64,000 nt of DNA from NCBI GenBank assembly GCA_964548175.1, contig CAZJQS010000017.1, forward strand, positions 1 to 64,000. Reading direction: 5' to 3'. This DNA is from JANQPA01 sp964548175 (GTDB lineage: Bacteria; Bacteroidota; Bacteroidia; Chitinophagales; Saprospiraceae). Both the position numbers and the translations under genes were made by a program. Below the pieces are notes generated by a model that searched no databases, had not been told where the DNA came from, and worked only from the letters and a program-made list of their open reading frames with translations. Numbering within the stretch: position 1 is the first letter of the stretch; each line of letters opens with the position of its first letter. Shown one piece after another: positions 41,149 to 49,308 of the stretch.

Positions 41149-43737
41149 ATGGCGCCGGAACGCCAACAGAACTGTAAAATGAGAGTCAAATTGTTGAACT
41201 ATACCATGCTTAACCGACTGTTGCACTTTGCCTTCCTCGGAATGGCCCTGGCCGTCGTCAGTACCCCCACAAAAGCTCAGGATACCGACACCATCCCTCT
41301 GTTTGACTATGCTTCCAAAAAAGATTTTGAAATAGGTGGCATCAAAATCACCGGCAACAACTACAGTGACGAAAATGCCATCATCAGCATTTCCGGCCTC
41401 AAAGTCGGGGACAAGATCCGCATTCCCGGCAACAATATCCCTAAAGCCATCAAAGCATTATGGCGCCTCCGCCTGTTCACAGATGTGCAGATCCTTCAGG
41501 AAAAAACCATCGGCGATGTGATCTTCCTGGAAATTAAAGTGGAAGAACGCCCCAGATTGTCCCGATACTCCTACACCGGCGTCAAAAAGTCTTTACACGA
41601 TAACCTGAACGAGGAAGTCGATCGCTACCTGCTCAAAGGTGGAATCGTGACCGATAACGTAAAAGTCAATGCCCGCGAAGCCATAGAAGAGTATTTTGTG
41701 GGTAAAGGCTACCTGGACGTTCAGGCCTCTGTAAGAGAAATGCCCGATTCCTCCCGCGTCAATTCCGTGCAGCTGGTTTTCAACGTTGATCGCGGAGACC
41801 GCATAAAAATACAAGCCATCGAATTTACCGGCAACGATAATGTAAAAGAAAAAAAGCTGCAAAAAGAACTGGAAAATACCAAGAAAAAAGGCCGCCTATT
41901 CGGCTCTTCCAAATTCATCCAGGATGAATATGAAGAGGATAAACAAAAGCTCATCACCTTTTACAATAATATTGGTTTTAGAGACGCTCGCATCCTGGGT
42001 GACAGCCTATGGAGAGAGGAGGACGGCGATCTCAGGATAAGAATCAATATCGACGAGGGAGATCGTTATTACTTTCGCAACATCAGATGGAAAGGAAATT
42101 CCATTTATGACGACCAAACCCTGACCGACGTCCTGGGTATCGAAAGAGGAGATGTGTACAATCAGGAGTTACTGGAGCAAAGACTGCGTTTTAGCCAGGA
42201 CGGCCGTGACATCAGCGCCCTCTACCTCGACAATGGATACCTCTTCTTCCAGGTCGATCCGGTGGAAGTCGCCATCGTAGAAGATTCCATTGACCTGGAG
42301 CTACGTATTTTCGAAGGTCCCCAGGCTACTATCGACAAGGTGATCATCACCGGTAATGACCGGACGCATGAACACGTTGCCAGAAGGGAACTCCGCACCC
42401 TGCCGGGCGAAAAATTCAGCCGTCAGGACATCATTCGCTCCCAGCGAGAACTGGTCGCACTCGGCTACTTTAATCCTGAGAATCTGGGCATCAATACTCC
42501 CGTAAATCCACAGCGGGGAACCGTAGATATCGAATACGCCGTAGAAGAAAAACCTTCCGATCAGCTGGAGCTCTCTGCAGGCTGGGGTGGCCAGCGACGG
42601 GTAATCGGCACCCTCGGGGTTTCTTTCAATAACTTCTCCATGCGAAATATCTTTAATAAGGAAGCCTGGCGCCCCTTACCCATGGGAGATGGACAGAGGC
42701 TGTCCCTCCGGGCACAGACGAACGGAGACTTTTTCCAGTCTTACAACGTCTCCTTCACCGAACCCTGGCTGGGCGGCAAAAAGCCTAATTCCTTTACTGC
42801 CGCCGGCTTTTACAACCGTTTTGCTTTTGGAACCAGAAACACCGCATCTTATCAGACATTCAATATCATTCAGGGATCTATCAGCCTGGGCACCCGCCTG
42901 AAATGGCCGGATGACAACTTTGTGTCCAGCACCGCCATCAATATCCAAACCCTGAACCTGAACAACTGGCAGCAGGGACTTTTCCGTACCGATGACGGCT
43001 CGATCGTTTCTGAAGGCGCTTTCAACAACTTCAGCATCAAACAGACCATTGCCAGGTCAACCGTCAGCGACCCTATCTTCCCGCGAAATGGTTCGACCAT
43101 CTCTTTATCTGTCCAATTTACACCTCCTTACTCCCTGTTCAATAACAGAGACTATACCGAAGAACCTGTTTCGGAGCGGTTTCGGTGGCTGGAATACCAC
43201 AAATGGCGCTTTGATGCGGAATGGTATACTCCAGTGGCAGGCAAGTTGGTGCTGAAGGCGCAGGCCAAGATCGGTTTGCTCGGATTTTACAACAGAAGCA
43301 TCGGCACTTCTCCCTTTGAAAGGTTCCAGCTCGGTGGTGACGGCATCAACAATCAGCAATTTGGATTTGCCGGGGTAGATATCATCTCCCTGAGGGGATA
43401 CGAAATAGAGGATCTGGAAGCCAATATTGACCCGACGGGCGTTCAATCGGCTACCCCTGCTTTTGACAAATTCACCCTCGAACTTCGCTATCCGCTATCC
43501 CTGAATCCAAGCTCGTCGATCTACGTGCTGGCTTTCGCACAAGGTGGTAATGCCTGGCGTTCCTTGCGCGACTTTAATCCCTTTGATCTGAGAAGATCGG
43601 TAGGTATGGGCCTAAGGGTCTTCCTGCCTATGTTTGGTACGCTCGGCTTTGACTATGGCATCGGCTTTGACAAACCAGGCAACAACCTGAGTGATCTGGG
43701 AGACTTTAACATCGTACTCGGCTTCGAACCCGAATAA
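41149..43737 (+). CDS. bamA: outer membrane assembly factor BamA
   Basis: The annotated start gives 862 residues. Internal ATGs at 41179 and 41206 are alternatives, the latter placing the signal peptide (LLHFAFLGMALAVVSTPTKAQ) directly at the N-terminus. Five POTRA domains span residues about 50-440 (for example IGGIKITGNNYSDENAI and IDKVIITGNDRTHEHVARRE). A C-terminal 16-strand barrel follows, with VSDPIFPRNGSTISLS and the VGMGLRVFLPMFGTLGFDYG end. It folds and inserts outer-membrane proteins. It is downstream of uppS. Confidence 0.94.
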   Translation: MAPERQQNCKMRVKLLNYTMLNRLLHFAFLGMALAVVSTPTKAQDTDTIPLFDYASKKDFEIGGIKITGNNYSDENAIISISGLKVGDKIRIPGNNIPKAIKALWRLRLFTDVQILQEKTIGDVIFLEIKVEERPRLSRYSYTGVKKSLHDNLNEEVDRYLLKGGIVTDNVKVNAREAIEEYFVGKGYLDVQASVREMPDSSRVNSVQLVFNVDRGDRIKIQAIEFTGNDNVKEKKLQKELENTKKKGRLFGSSKFIQDEYEEDKQKLITFYNNIGFRDARILGDSLWREEDGDLRIRINIDEGDRYYFRNIRWKGNSIYDDQTLTDVLGIERGDVYNQELLEQRLRFSQDGRDISALYLDNGYLFFQVDPVEVAIVEDSIDLELRIFEGPQATIDKVIITGNDRTHEHVARRELRTLPGEKFSRQDIIRSQRELVALGYFNPENLGINTPVNPQRGTVDIEYAVEEKPSDQLELSAGWGGQRRVIGTLGVSFNNFSMRNIFNKEAWRPLPMGDGQRLSLRAQTNGDFFQSYNVSFTEPWLGGKKPNSFTAAGFYNRFAFGTRNTASYQTFNIIQGSISLGTRLKWPDDNFVSSTAINIQTLNLNNWQQGLFRTDDGSIVSEGAFNNFSIKQTIARSTVSDPIFPRNGSTISLSVQFTPPYSLFNNRDYTEEPVSERFRWLEYHKWRFDAEWYTPVAGKLVLKAQAKIGLLGFYNRSIGTSPFERFQLGGDGINNQQFGFAGVDIISLRGYEIEDLEANIDPTGVQSATPAFDKFTLELRYPLSLNPSSSIYVLAFAQGGNAWRSLRDFNPFDLRRSVGMGLRVFLPMFGTLGFDYGIGFDKPGNNLSDLGDFNIVLGFEPE

Positions 43738-43783
43738 TTTTTTTTATTCGTTTTCAATGTTCGGAACAAGCGGGCAGACTGTT

Positions 43784-43951
43784 TTAATAAAAATAAGTCT
43801 TCAGCCATGCCCATAATACATATCGCTCCTTGATGACCCAAACCACCAGAGCAATGCTCCCGAAAATAGCTATCAGCTTAATGTTGCGAGTGGTTTGCTG
43901 ATATCGCTCACGGCGGCTCTTATACTTTATTTTTCGGCTTTGATACCCCAT
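43784..43951 (-). CDS. 55-residue single-span membrane microprotein
   Basis: Translating the minus strand from the ATG at 43951 to the TAA at 43784 gives a basic N-terminus (MGYQSRKIKYKSRRERY), a membrane helix (IKLIAIFGSIALVVWVIKER) and an aromatic tail ending WAWLKTYFY. The charge pattern predicts an inside N-terminus. It lies 42 bp after the rsgA stop on the same strand and probably belongs to a pcrB-rsgA transcript. It is in the gap between bamA and rsgA and is easy to miss because of its size. I know no function. Codon use looks like ordinary coding sequence. Confidence 0.65.
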   Translation of the reverse strand: MGYQSRKIKYKSRRERYQQTTRNIKLIAIFGSIALVVWVIKERYVLWAWLKTYFY

Positions 43952-43993
43952 GACGAAAATAAATTGGACGATTAACAGAAGAGCTCAAAGGTA

Positions 43994-45010
43994 TTATATT
44001 TTTTTATTTCGCTCCCAATAATTTTGTTCCTCCACTTCCTCCAGGATGGTCAGATAATTGATGTATCTGAGTTCGCTGATTTGCCCTTTTTCCAAGGCCT
44101 CCAGAACAGCACAGCCGGGTTCGGAACGGTGGAGGCAGTTTCCCCCAAACTTACAATACTCGGACAGGGCAAAGAGCTCGCGAAAGTTGTGGGCTACGTC
44201 CTGTGGCTCCAGGTTATTGAAAGATAAGGTCTTGATCCCCGGCGTATCGATGATGGAACCGCCGAAACCCAGCTCGAACATTTCGGCGAAGGTGGTTGTA
44301 TGCTGCCCTTTTCCAGAATAACCGGACAGTTCTTTGGTCTTTAGCGCCAGTTGAGGCTGGATACTGTTAATTAAAGTCGATTTCCCAACGCCTGACTGGC
44401 CGGTGACCAAAGAGATCTTGTTTTTTAACAAGGCTTTTAAGCGATCGAGGCCTTTATGTTCCAGGGCAGAGACCAGGAACACCTCATAGCCAATGTCTTC
44501 ATAGATGGCTTTCAGCATCTCAAAAGTCGCCAGATCTGCTGACTTGTAAATATCAGCTTTATTGAAAACGATGACCGCAGGTATATCATAGGGCTCTGTC
44601 ATCAACAGAAAGCGATCTATAAAACCCTGTTTAAGGTTAGGCTGCTTAATGGTCATGATCAGTACAGCCTGGTCCACATTGCTGGCCAGCAGATGAAGGT
44701 CGTGTTTTCTTCTGGGAGATTGGCGCACCACGTAGTTCTGGCGCTCTGTGATCTCAACAATGGACCCCACCTCTCCATCCGGCTCTAATTCCACCTTAAC
44801 GATATCTCCTACGGCGACCGGATTGGTCAGGTTTAGTCCGTCAAGGCGAAATCGCCCCACAATTCTGCAGGATACGACCCTGCTGTCTTCCAGTTTAACG
44901 TTATACCAACTGCCGGTTGATTTTACTACGGTTCCTTTGTCCAATGCGTTTCTTTTTGGTGATGTAAATGGGAACTCCGCCACGAACGGCCCCAGCATTT
45001 GTTTATTCAA
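43994..45010 (-). CDS. rsgA: ribosome small-subunit-dependent GTPase A
   Basis: This 338-residue protein, slightly long for the family, may start later at the TTG before DKGTVVKSTGSWYNVKLE. An N-terminal OB fold is followed by a circularly permuted GTPase with VFNKADIYK (G4), VSALEHKGL, GQSGVGKSTLIN (G1) and DTPGIKTLS (G3). The C-terminal zinc motif is CKFGGNCLHRSEPGC. It tests and releases the maturing 30S subunit in the cytosol. It follows pcrB by 32 bp, and a small membrane protein gene lies downstream. Confidence 0.94.
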   Translation of the reverse strand: MNKQMLGPFVAEFPFTSPKRNALDKGTVVKSTGSWYNVKLEDSRVVSCRIVGRFRLDGLNLTNPVAVGDIVKVELEPDGEVGSIVEITERQNYVVRQSPRRKHDLHLLASNVDQAVLIMTIKQPNLKQGFIDRFLLMTEPYDIPAVIVFNKADIYKSADLATFEMLKAIYEDIGYEVFLVSALEHKGLDRLKALLKNKISLVTGQSGVGKSTLINSIQPQLALKTKELSGYSGKGQHTTTFAEMFELGFGGSIIDTPGIKTLSFNNLEPQDVAHNFRELFALSEYCKFGGNCLHRSEPGCAVLEALEKGQISELRYINYLTILEEVEEQNYWERNKKI

Positions 45011-45042
45011 CCCTAAGTTTCTGCCTTTAGTTCAATTCCGGA

Positions 45043-45804
45043 TCATGCGTTCACTTTCACGGAATGCACGGCCGAACTTATATCGGTAAGCAAGCCTGGA
45101 TTTTTTTCCAGGACATTGCCGACAACTACAAGATCTGCCCCAGCGCTAACGGCCATATGGGCGGCTTCGGGGCTTCTCAAGCCACCTCCCACAAAAAGCG
45201 GCAGCGATACTTTTTCCCGGACTGCCCGGATCATACTGGCCGGAACAGGCGTTCGAGCCCCGCTGCCCCCATCCAGATAAAGTAGTTTCAGCCCTAACAT
45301 TTCTCCGGCAAGGGCCGTACAAACGGCAATGTCCTCCTTGTCAGAGGGAATGGGCTGCGTATTACTCATGTAAGAGGCCGTAGTTGGTCGGCCCCCGTCT
45401 ACCAGCATATACCCGGTAGGCATAACCTCCAGCCGGCTTTCCAGGATATAAGGCGCTGCGATCACGTGTTGACCGATCAATAGCTCTGGATTGCGCCCCG
45501 AAATCAGGGAAAGAAATAATATGGCATCAGCACTGGAACAGACCTGTAGCGGGCTACCCGGAAAAAGCACGGCCGGAATGGCCGCCTGCCCCTTAATGCA
45601 TTCAATACAATCCTGTAGCCGGTCTTTTACCAACAAACTACCGCCGATAAAAAAGTAATCGACTTCGGCCTCCAGGGAAAGTTGGATCAAAGCATTCACC
45701 TGATAAAGGTCAATCTTATCGGGATCAAGCAATACAGCCAGTTGCTTTTGTCCTTTTTTCTTTTTTGCTAATAGCTTTTGATATATCCCGTTATCTACCA
45801 ACAT
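45043..45804 (-). CDS. pcrB: geranylgeranylglyceryl phosphate synthase family protein (PcrB/GGGPS)
   Basis: This 253-residue TIM-barrel protein has the family pattern KKGQKQLAVLLDPDK (Asp at the glycerol-1-phosphate site), YFFIGGSLLV, LFPGSPLQVCSSADAILFLSL, YLDGGSGARTPVP and PLFVGGGLRSPEAA with GADLVVVGN. Archaeal homologues join geranylgeranyl diphosphate to glycerol-1-phosphate, and Bacillus PcrB uses heptaprenyl diphosphate. Group II enzymes of this family occur in several Bacteroidota. It is the first gene of a minus-strand unit with rsgA. No glycerol-1-phosphate dehydrogenase is seen in the window, so the lipid product remains unclear. Confidence 0.88.
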   Translation of the reverse strand: MLVDNGIYQKLLAKKKKGQKQLAVLLDPDKIDLYQVNALIQLSLEAEVDYFFIGGSLLVKDRLQDCIECIKGQAAIPAVLFPGSPLQVCSSADAILFLSLISGRNPELLIGQHVIAAPYILESRLEVMPTGYMLVDGGRPTTASYMSNTQPIPSDKEDIAVCTALAGEMLGLKLLYLDGGSGARTPVPASMIRAVREKVSLPLFVGGGLRSPEAAHMAVSAGADLVVVGNVLEKNPGLLTDISSAVHSVKVNA

Positions 45805-46209
45805 GTATTTCCGTTTTTGAGATTTCTGCTTAGTAGCGTGCTTAAAGGAAAGCCTTTTTTTGTAAAAATACAGATTTCAGCCGTTCCCAAAAGGATTTCA
45901 CCCGTTTGGCCTCGTTTTTCAAAAAAAAATCCCTTCAGAACAAACTGAAGAGAACGCTCGCTTTCCTTTTGCAGAGGACAGCTTTAGTAAACCCGCAGAC
46001 GGAAAAGTCGAATGGAGATGATGGAAGAGGCCCTAAAATGGGCGTCCACATTAATGAGCAGACGGAGGAAAGTGAACCGGTAATGCAAGTTTATACAGAA
46101 AAGCTGCAGCTTATTGAATGATGTAGACCTAATAGAGACGCTTTTTAACCATGAGCGAAAGAGGCTGACTTTTTAAAACCCCAGCCGCTGATTGCTGACT
46201 ACATTTACT
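45805..46209. other. intergenic region without supported gene
   Basis: These 405 bp lie between pcrB and hypC, both on the minus strand. One plus-strand frame (45906-46121) has a TTG start and no recognisable features, and I do not accept it. No convincing promoter or hairpin stands out. Confidence 0.3.
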
Positions 46210-46464
46210 TCAACCGGAGTCTTGCAACTCTTCCAGCTCTCCGATCTGTTTAATATATTCAAACGTTTCCAGCGCCTCTTGCTCATCCACAATACTAATG
46301 GCTACACCAACGTGCACCAGCACGTAATCTCCGGGTTTTGCCTGAGGCACCATACAGAGATTAACTTCCTTCATGATTCCTCCGAAAGAAACTTTAGCCA
46401 ACCGGAAGGTGTCGTCCAGTTGTTCCGTGATCTTTATAACTTTTCCCGGTATTGCAAGACACAT
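46210..46464 (-). CDS. hypC: hydrogenase maturation chaperone HypC
   Basis: This 84-residue protein starts MCLAIPGKVIKI, with the essential Cys2 that holds the Fe(CN)2CO precursor. DYVLVHVGVAISIVDEQEALET is the usual second half. It carries the iron-ligand unit from HypD to the hydrogenase large subunit. It is the last gene of hypABC and lies 22 bp after hypB. HypD, HypE and HypF are absent from the window and must be encoded elsewhere. Confidence 0.93.
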   Translation of the reverse strand: MCLAIPGKVIKITEQLDDTFRLAKVSFGGIMKEVNLCMVPQAKPGDYVLVHVGVAISIVDEQEALETFEYIKQIGELEELQDSG

Positions 46465-46486
46465 GATCGTTACCTTTTTCTATTAG

Positions 46487-47317
46487 TCAGCCTTTTTGTA
46501 AAATTTTCCTTTCCAGCCATTCGAACCAGGCGGGCAGACCGTCACCTGTCGTGGCTGACAATTCTAAAAATTCCAGGTGATGATTCACTTGAAGTGCATA
46601 TTCCTTAGATTTTTCCACGTCAAAATCGACATAAGGAAGCAGGTCTGTTTTATTGATGATGCACAAGTGTGCGTTGTGGAAGATATCCGGATATTTGATC
46701 GGTTTGTCGTCACCTTCCGTAACGCTGATGATGACCACGCGGAAAGATTCTCCCAGGTCAAACATAGCCGGGCAGACCAGATTGCCGACATTTTCGATCA
46801 TGAGCACGCTGTTCTCTTGCGGCTTCAGTTTATGGATGGCCTTGTGCACCATATCGGCATCCAGATGGCAGCCTTTGCCGGTATTTACCTGTACTACTTC
46901 CGCTCCGGTGGCGGCCACCCGGTTGGCGTCGTTGGAAGTTTGCTGATCACCCTCGATCACAAAGAAAGGAAAACGGTCCTTCATGCCGGTGATGGTTTTT
47001 TCCAGCAGTGTGGTTTTTCCTGAGCCGGGCGAGCTAAGCAGATTGAGTGCCAGAATATTTTTGGCCTCCAGATATCCACGGTTACGCTCGGCCAGCAGGT
47101 TATTCTTATGGAGGATGTCTTTTTCCAACTCCACTACATCTATCGTACTCGTATGATGGTGATGGTGGCCGTTTTCATGATGATGGTGGTGATCATGTCC
47201 GTGATGGTGATGATGGTCATGGCCGTGATGATGACCATCTGCATGATGTTCATGAGCTCCGATCTTGGTGATGGTCACGCCATTTTCTTCATGGCTGCAT
47301 CCGCAGGTTGTGCACAT
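46487..47317 (-). CDS. hypB: hydrogenase nickel incorporation GTPase HypB
   Basis: This 276-residue protein starts MCTTCGCSHEENG, with the N-terminal high-affinity nickel CxxCGC motif. A histidine-rich stretch at about residues 25-57 (more than 20 His) gives nickel storage. The GTPase domain has the P-loop LLSSPGSGKTTLLEKT near residue 97 and IEGDQQTSNDANR, then the metal-site NTGKGCHLDADMV. NKTDLLPYV is the G4 motif. With HypA it inserts nickel into the large subunit. The gap to hypA is 17 bp. Confidence 0.94.
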   Translation of the reverse strand: MCTTCGCSHEENGVTITKIGAHEHHADGHHHGHDHHHHHGHDHHHHHENGHHHHHTSTIDVVELEKDILHKNNLLAERNRGYLEAKNILALNLLSSPGSGKTTLLEKTITGMKDRFPFFVIEGDQQTSNDANRVAATGAEVVQVNTGKGCHLDADMVHKAIHKLKPQENSVLMIENVGNLVCPAMFDLGESFRVVIISVTEGDDKPIKYPDIFHNAHLCIINKTDLLPYVDFDVEKSKEYALQVNHHLEFLELSATTGDGLPAWFEWLERKILQKG

Positions 47318-47334
47318 AGTTTTAACGTTTTATA

Positions 47335-47679
47335 TCAGGTCAATATAGTAAGCGATTTTACTTGCAACTCTTTCCCTTTAAGAATATCGAAAAAATAACT
47401 GCCGCAATGACTACATTTATCTAAAAGGTCGGTGGGCTGGAACTCCTTTCCACATTCCAAACAACGAGCCGAGGCGGGGATGGTGTGAATGACCCGTTCT
47501 GAGTGTTCCAGCACGCTTTCCTTCACCGCTGCTTCCCAGACGAAGGCAAGGGCGTCCAACTCAATGCCGGAGAGCGCGCCGATATTCAGAACAATACGTT
47601 CCACCGCTTTTCCTTTGCGGTTGGCTACGGCCTCTTCAGCGATATCTACAATGCTTCTGGCTATGGAGAATTCATGCAT
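47335..47679 (-). CDS. hypA: hydrogenase nickel metallochaperone HypA
   Basis: This 114-residue protein starts MHEFSIARSIVDIAEEA, with the nickel-binding N-terminus (Met1, His2). The zinc-finger cysteines are CLECGKEF and CSHCGSYFF. Length and layout are standard. It delivers nickel with HypB. It is the first gene of the minus-strand hypABC unit and is divergent from the hydrogenase structural genes, so a shared regulatory region of 414 bp lies between 47680 and 48093. Confidence 0.93.
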   Translation of the reverse strand: MHEFSIARSIVDIAEEAVANRKGKAVERIVLNIGALSGIELDALAFVWEAAVKESVLEHSERVIHTIPASARCLECGKEFQPTDLLDKCSHCGSYFFDILKGKELQVKSLTILT

Positions 47680-48093
47680 CGCTTTTGCTTTTGGATAAAT
47701 GGCAGGTTAGATATTGAGCGACTTTTAACATACCCTTCTTTTCCTCCGGCACATTTACGCATGATCAAAATAAGCCGGCCATTTTCTGAAAAAGATGACA
47801 AAAATCACCGTTTCTTATGACTTTGGTCTATCTGCCGTCAGGGGTTTTGCCCCTACCTAAATGTAATTAAGATTAAGGGGTTGGTTAACAAGGCCTGTTG
47901 TTTGTACAGCTTGTTTAATTTTATTAGCTGCATCATCTGTCAAGCAACTTCTTTTTGCCGTCCCAAGAAGCAAAGCCAACAACACAAAGGTACCATTTGG
48001 TTGTCTATGGAGAATTACCTTCAGGCAGCCCTCACTATGATTTCCTCGTCGCACAGCCTGATAAAACCTTATTGACAACCAAAAAAAACAGCC
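47680..48093. promoter_or_regulatory. divergent hyp/hya intergenic region
   Basis: This region must contain the promoters of hypABC and of the hydrogenase structural operon. I see no clear TAnnTTTG with a spaced TTG, no FNR-like palindrome and no exact sigma-54 site. The short frames here start at TTG and look non-coding. Confidence 0.35.
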
Positions 48094-49233
48094 ATGTCAT
48101 CTATTCTGACCAAGAAGAAACGTCCTTCCTATTTCGAAGAACTTCAAAAAAGAGGATATTCCCGAAGGGACTTCATGCGTTTTTGCACGGTTATGGCCGC
48201 ATATATGGGCCTGGAAGCCAGCGGGGCCGCGCAGATATCCAAAGCGCTCATGACGAAGAGCCGCATACCGGTTATCTGGTTGCACTTTCAGGAATGCACC
48301 TGTTGTAGTGAATACTTTATTCGTTCTTCCCATCCGATCGTTGCAGACATCATTATTGACAAATTACCGCTGGATTATACCGAAACGCTAATGGCCGCTT
48401 CCGGTCATGCTGCTGAAGCCGCCATGCATAAAACCATGGAAGAGCATTACGGCGAGTATATTCTTTGTGTGGAAGGCTCGGTCTCTACTTTTGGCGATGG
48501 AGAATACTGCTGCATAAGCGGTAAGTCTTCCGAGCAGATCCTTCAGGAAACGGCTGCCGGCGCCAAGGCCATCATTGCCTGGGGCAGTTGTGCCTCCAAT
48601 CGCTGCATACAAGCTGCAAAACCCAATCCTACCAAAGCCACCCCAATCCATAAGCTGGTAAAAGGCAAGCCGATCGTGAAAGTTCCGGGCTGCCCGCCTA
48701 TTGGAGAGGTGATGGCCGGCGTCTTACTGCATGTGGTCACTTTTGGAAGGCTTCCTGAACTGGACAGGGTAGGGCGCCCCAAAGCTTTTTATTCCAAGCG
48801 GGTGCACGACAGCTGCTACCGCCGTCCTTACTATGACGCCGGTTTATTTGCCGAAAGCTTCGACGATGAAAACTCCAAGAAAGGATACTGCCTGTACAAG
48901 GTCGGCTGCAAAGGCCCGATGACCTATAACTCGTGCGGGATCATTAAATGGAACAACGGCGTCAGCTATCCCATCCAGTCGGGTCACGGGTGCTTCGGCT
49001 GCAGCGAGGCCAATTTCTGGGACAATGGCCCCATATACCGCCAGATGGCCAGCTTCCCTGGCTTTGGCATAGAAGCCGATGCGGATAAGATCGGCATGGC
49101 CGTGGGAGCAGCTACGGTTGCAGGTATAGCCGCCCATGCCGTCGCCACCAACATCCAGAAGAAAAAGCTGATCAAGCAAGCTATTGACGAAGGTAAAGAC
49201 GCTGAGGAAAAACTGGATAATCCACTGAGTTAA
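48094..49233 (+). CDS. hyaA: [NiFe]-hydrogenase small subunit, oxygen-tolerant group 1d type
   Basis: This 379-residue protein starts with a Tat signal (GYSRRDFMRF at residues 21-30) for folded export across the inner membrane. The proximal cluster site has six cysteines as in E. coli Hyd-1: CTCC (Cys68, Cys70, Cys71), Cys166 and Cys171 in WGSCASNRC, and Cys200 in VPGCPP. Cys70 and Cys171 are the two extra residues that give a [4Fe-3S] cluster and oxygen tolerance. The distal cluster is His238/Cys241/Cys266/Cys272, and the medial is Cys281/Cys300/Cys303. A C-terminal helix (residues about 332-353) anchors it to the cytochrome. A terminator-like hairpin follows. Confidence 0.95.
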   Translation: MSSILTKKKRPSYFEELQKRGYSRRDFMRFCTVMAAYMGLEASGAAQISKALMTKSRIPVIWLHFQECTCCSEYFIRSSHPIVADIIIDKLPLDYTETLMAASGHAAEAAMHKTMEEHYGEYILCVEGSVSTFGDGEYCCISGKSSEQILQETAAGAKAIIAWGSCASNRCIQAAKPNPTKATPIHKLVKGKPIVKVPGCPPIGEVMAGVLLHVVTFGRLPELDRVGRPKAFYSKRVHDSCYRRPYYDAGLFAESFDDENSKKGYCLYKVGCKGPMTYNSCGIIKWNNGVSYPIQSGHGCFGCSEANFWDNGPIYRQMASFPGFGIEADADKIGMAVGAATVAGIAAHAVATNIQKKKLIKQAIDEGKDAEEKLDNPLS

Positions 49234-49239
49234 AGGATG

Positions 49240-49264
49240 CCCCGCCAAAAGGTGGGGTTTTCTC
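49240..49264 (+). terminator. terminator-like hairpin between small and large subunit genes
   Basis: CCCCGCC (49240-49246) pairs with GGTGGGG (49251-49257) with one G-T pair and an AAAA loop, and then TTTTCTC follows. It sits 7 bp after the hyaA stop. It may be a leaky terminator or a stabilising 3' hairpin on a processed hyaA message. Confidence 0.55.
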
Positions 49265-49308
49265 GTTGTCAAGCAAACCTTTACGAAAATCCTCTCAAAA
49301 AATAAAAA

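Noticed and set aside
45906..46121. 71-codon plus-strand frame between pcrB and hypC
   Set aside because: It begins with TTG, is low in recognisable features and has no promoter or plausible partner.
47150..47245. Simple-sequence repeat (gatgatggtgat type)
   Set aside because: It encodes the histidine run of HypB on the minus strand, so it is coding and not a satellite.
47746..47762. Sigma-54-like site upstream of the hydrogenase operon
   Set aside because: The GG and GC elements (47748 and 47759) are 11 bp apart start to start instead of 12, and the TTGC element is not matched.
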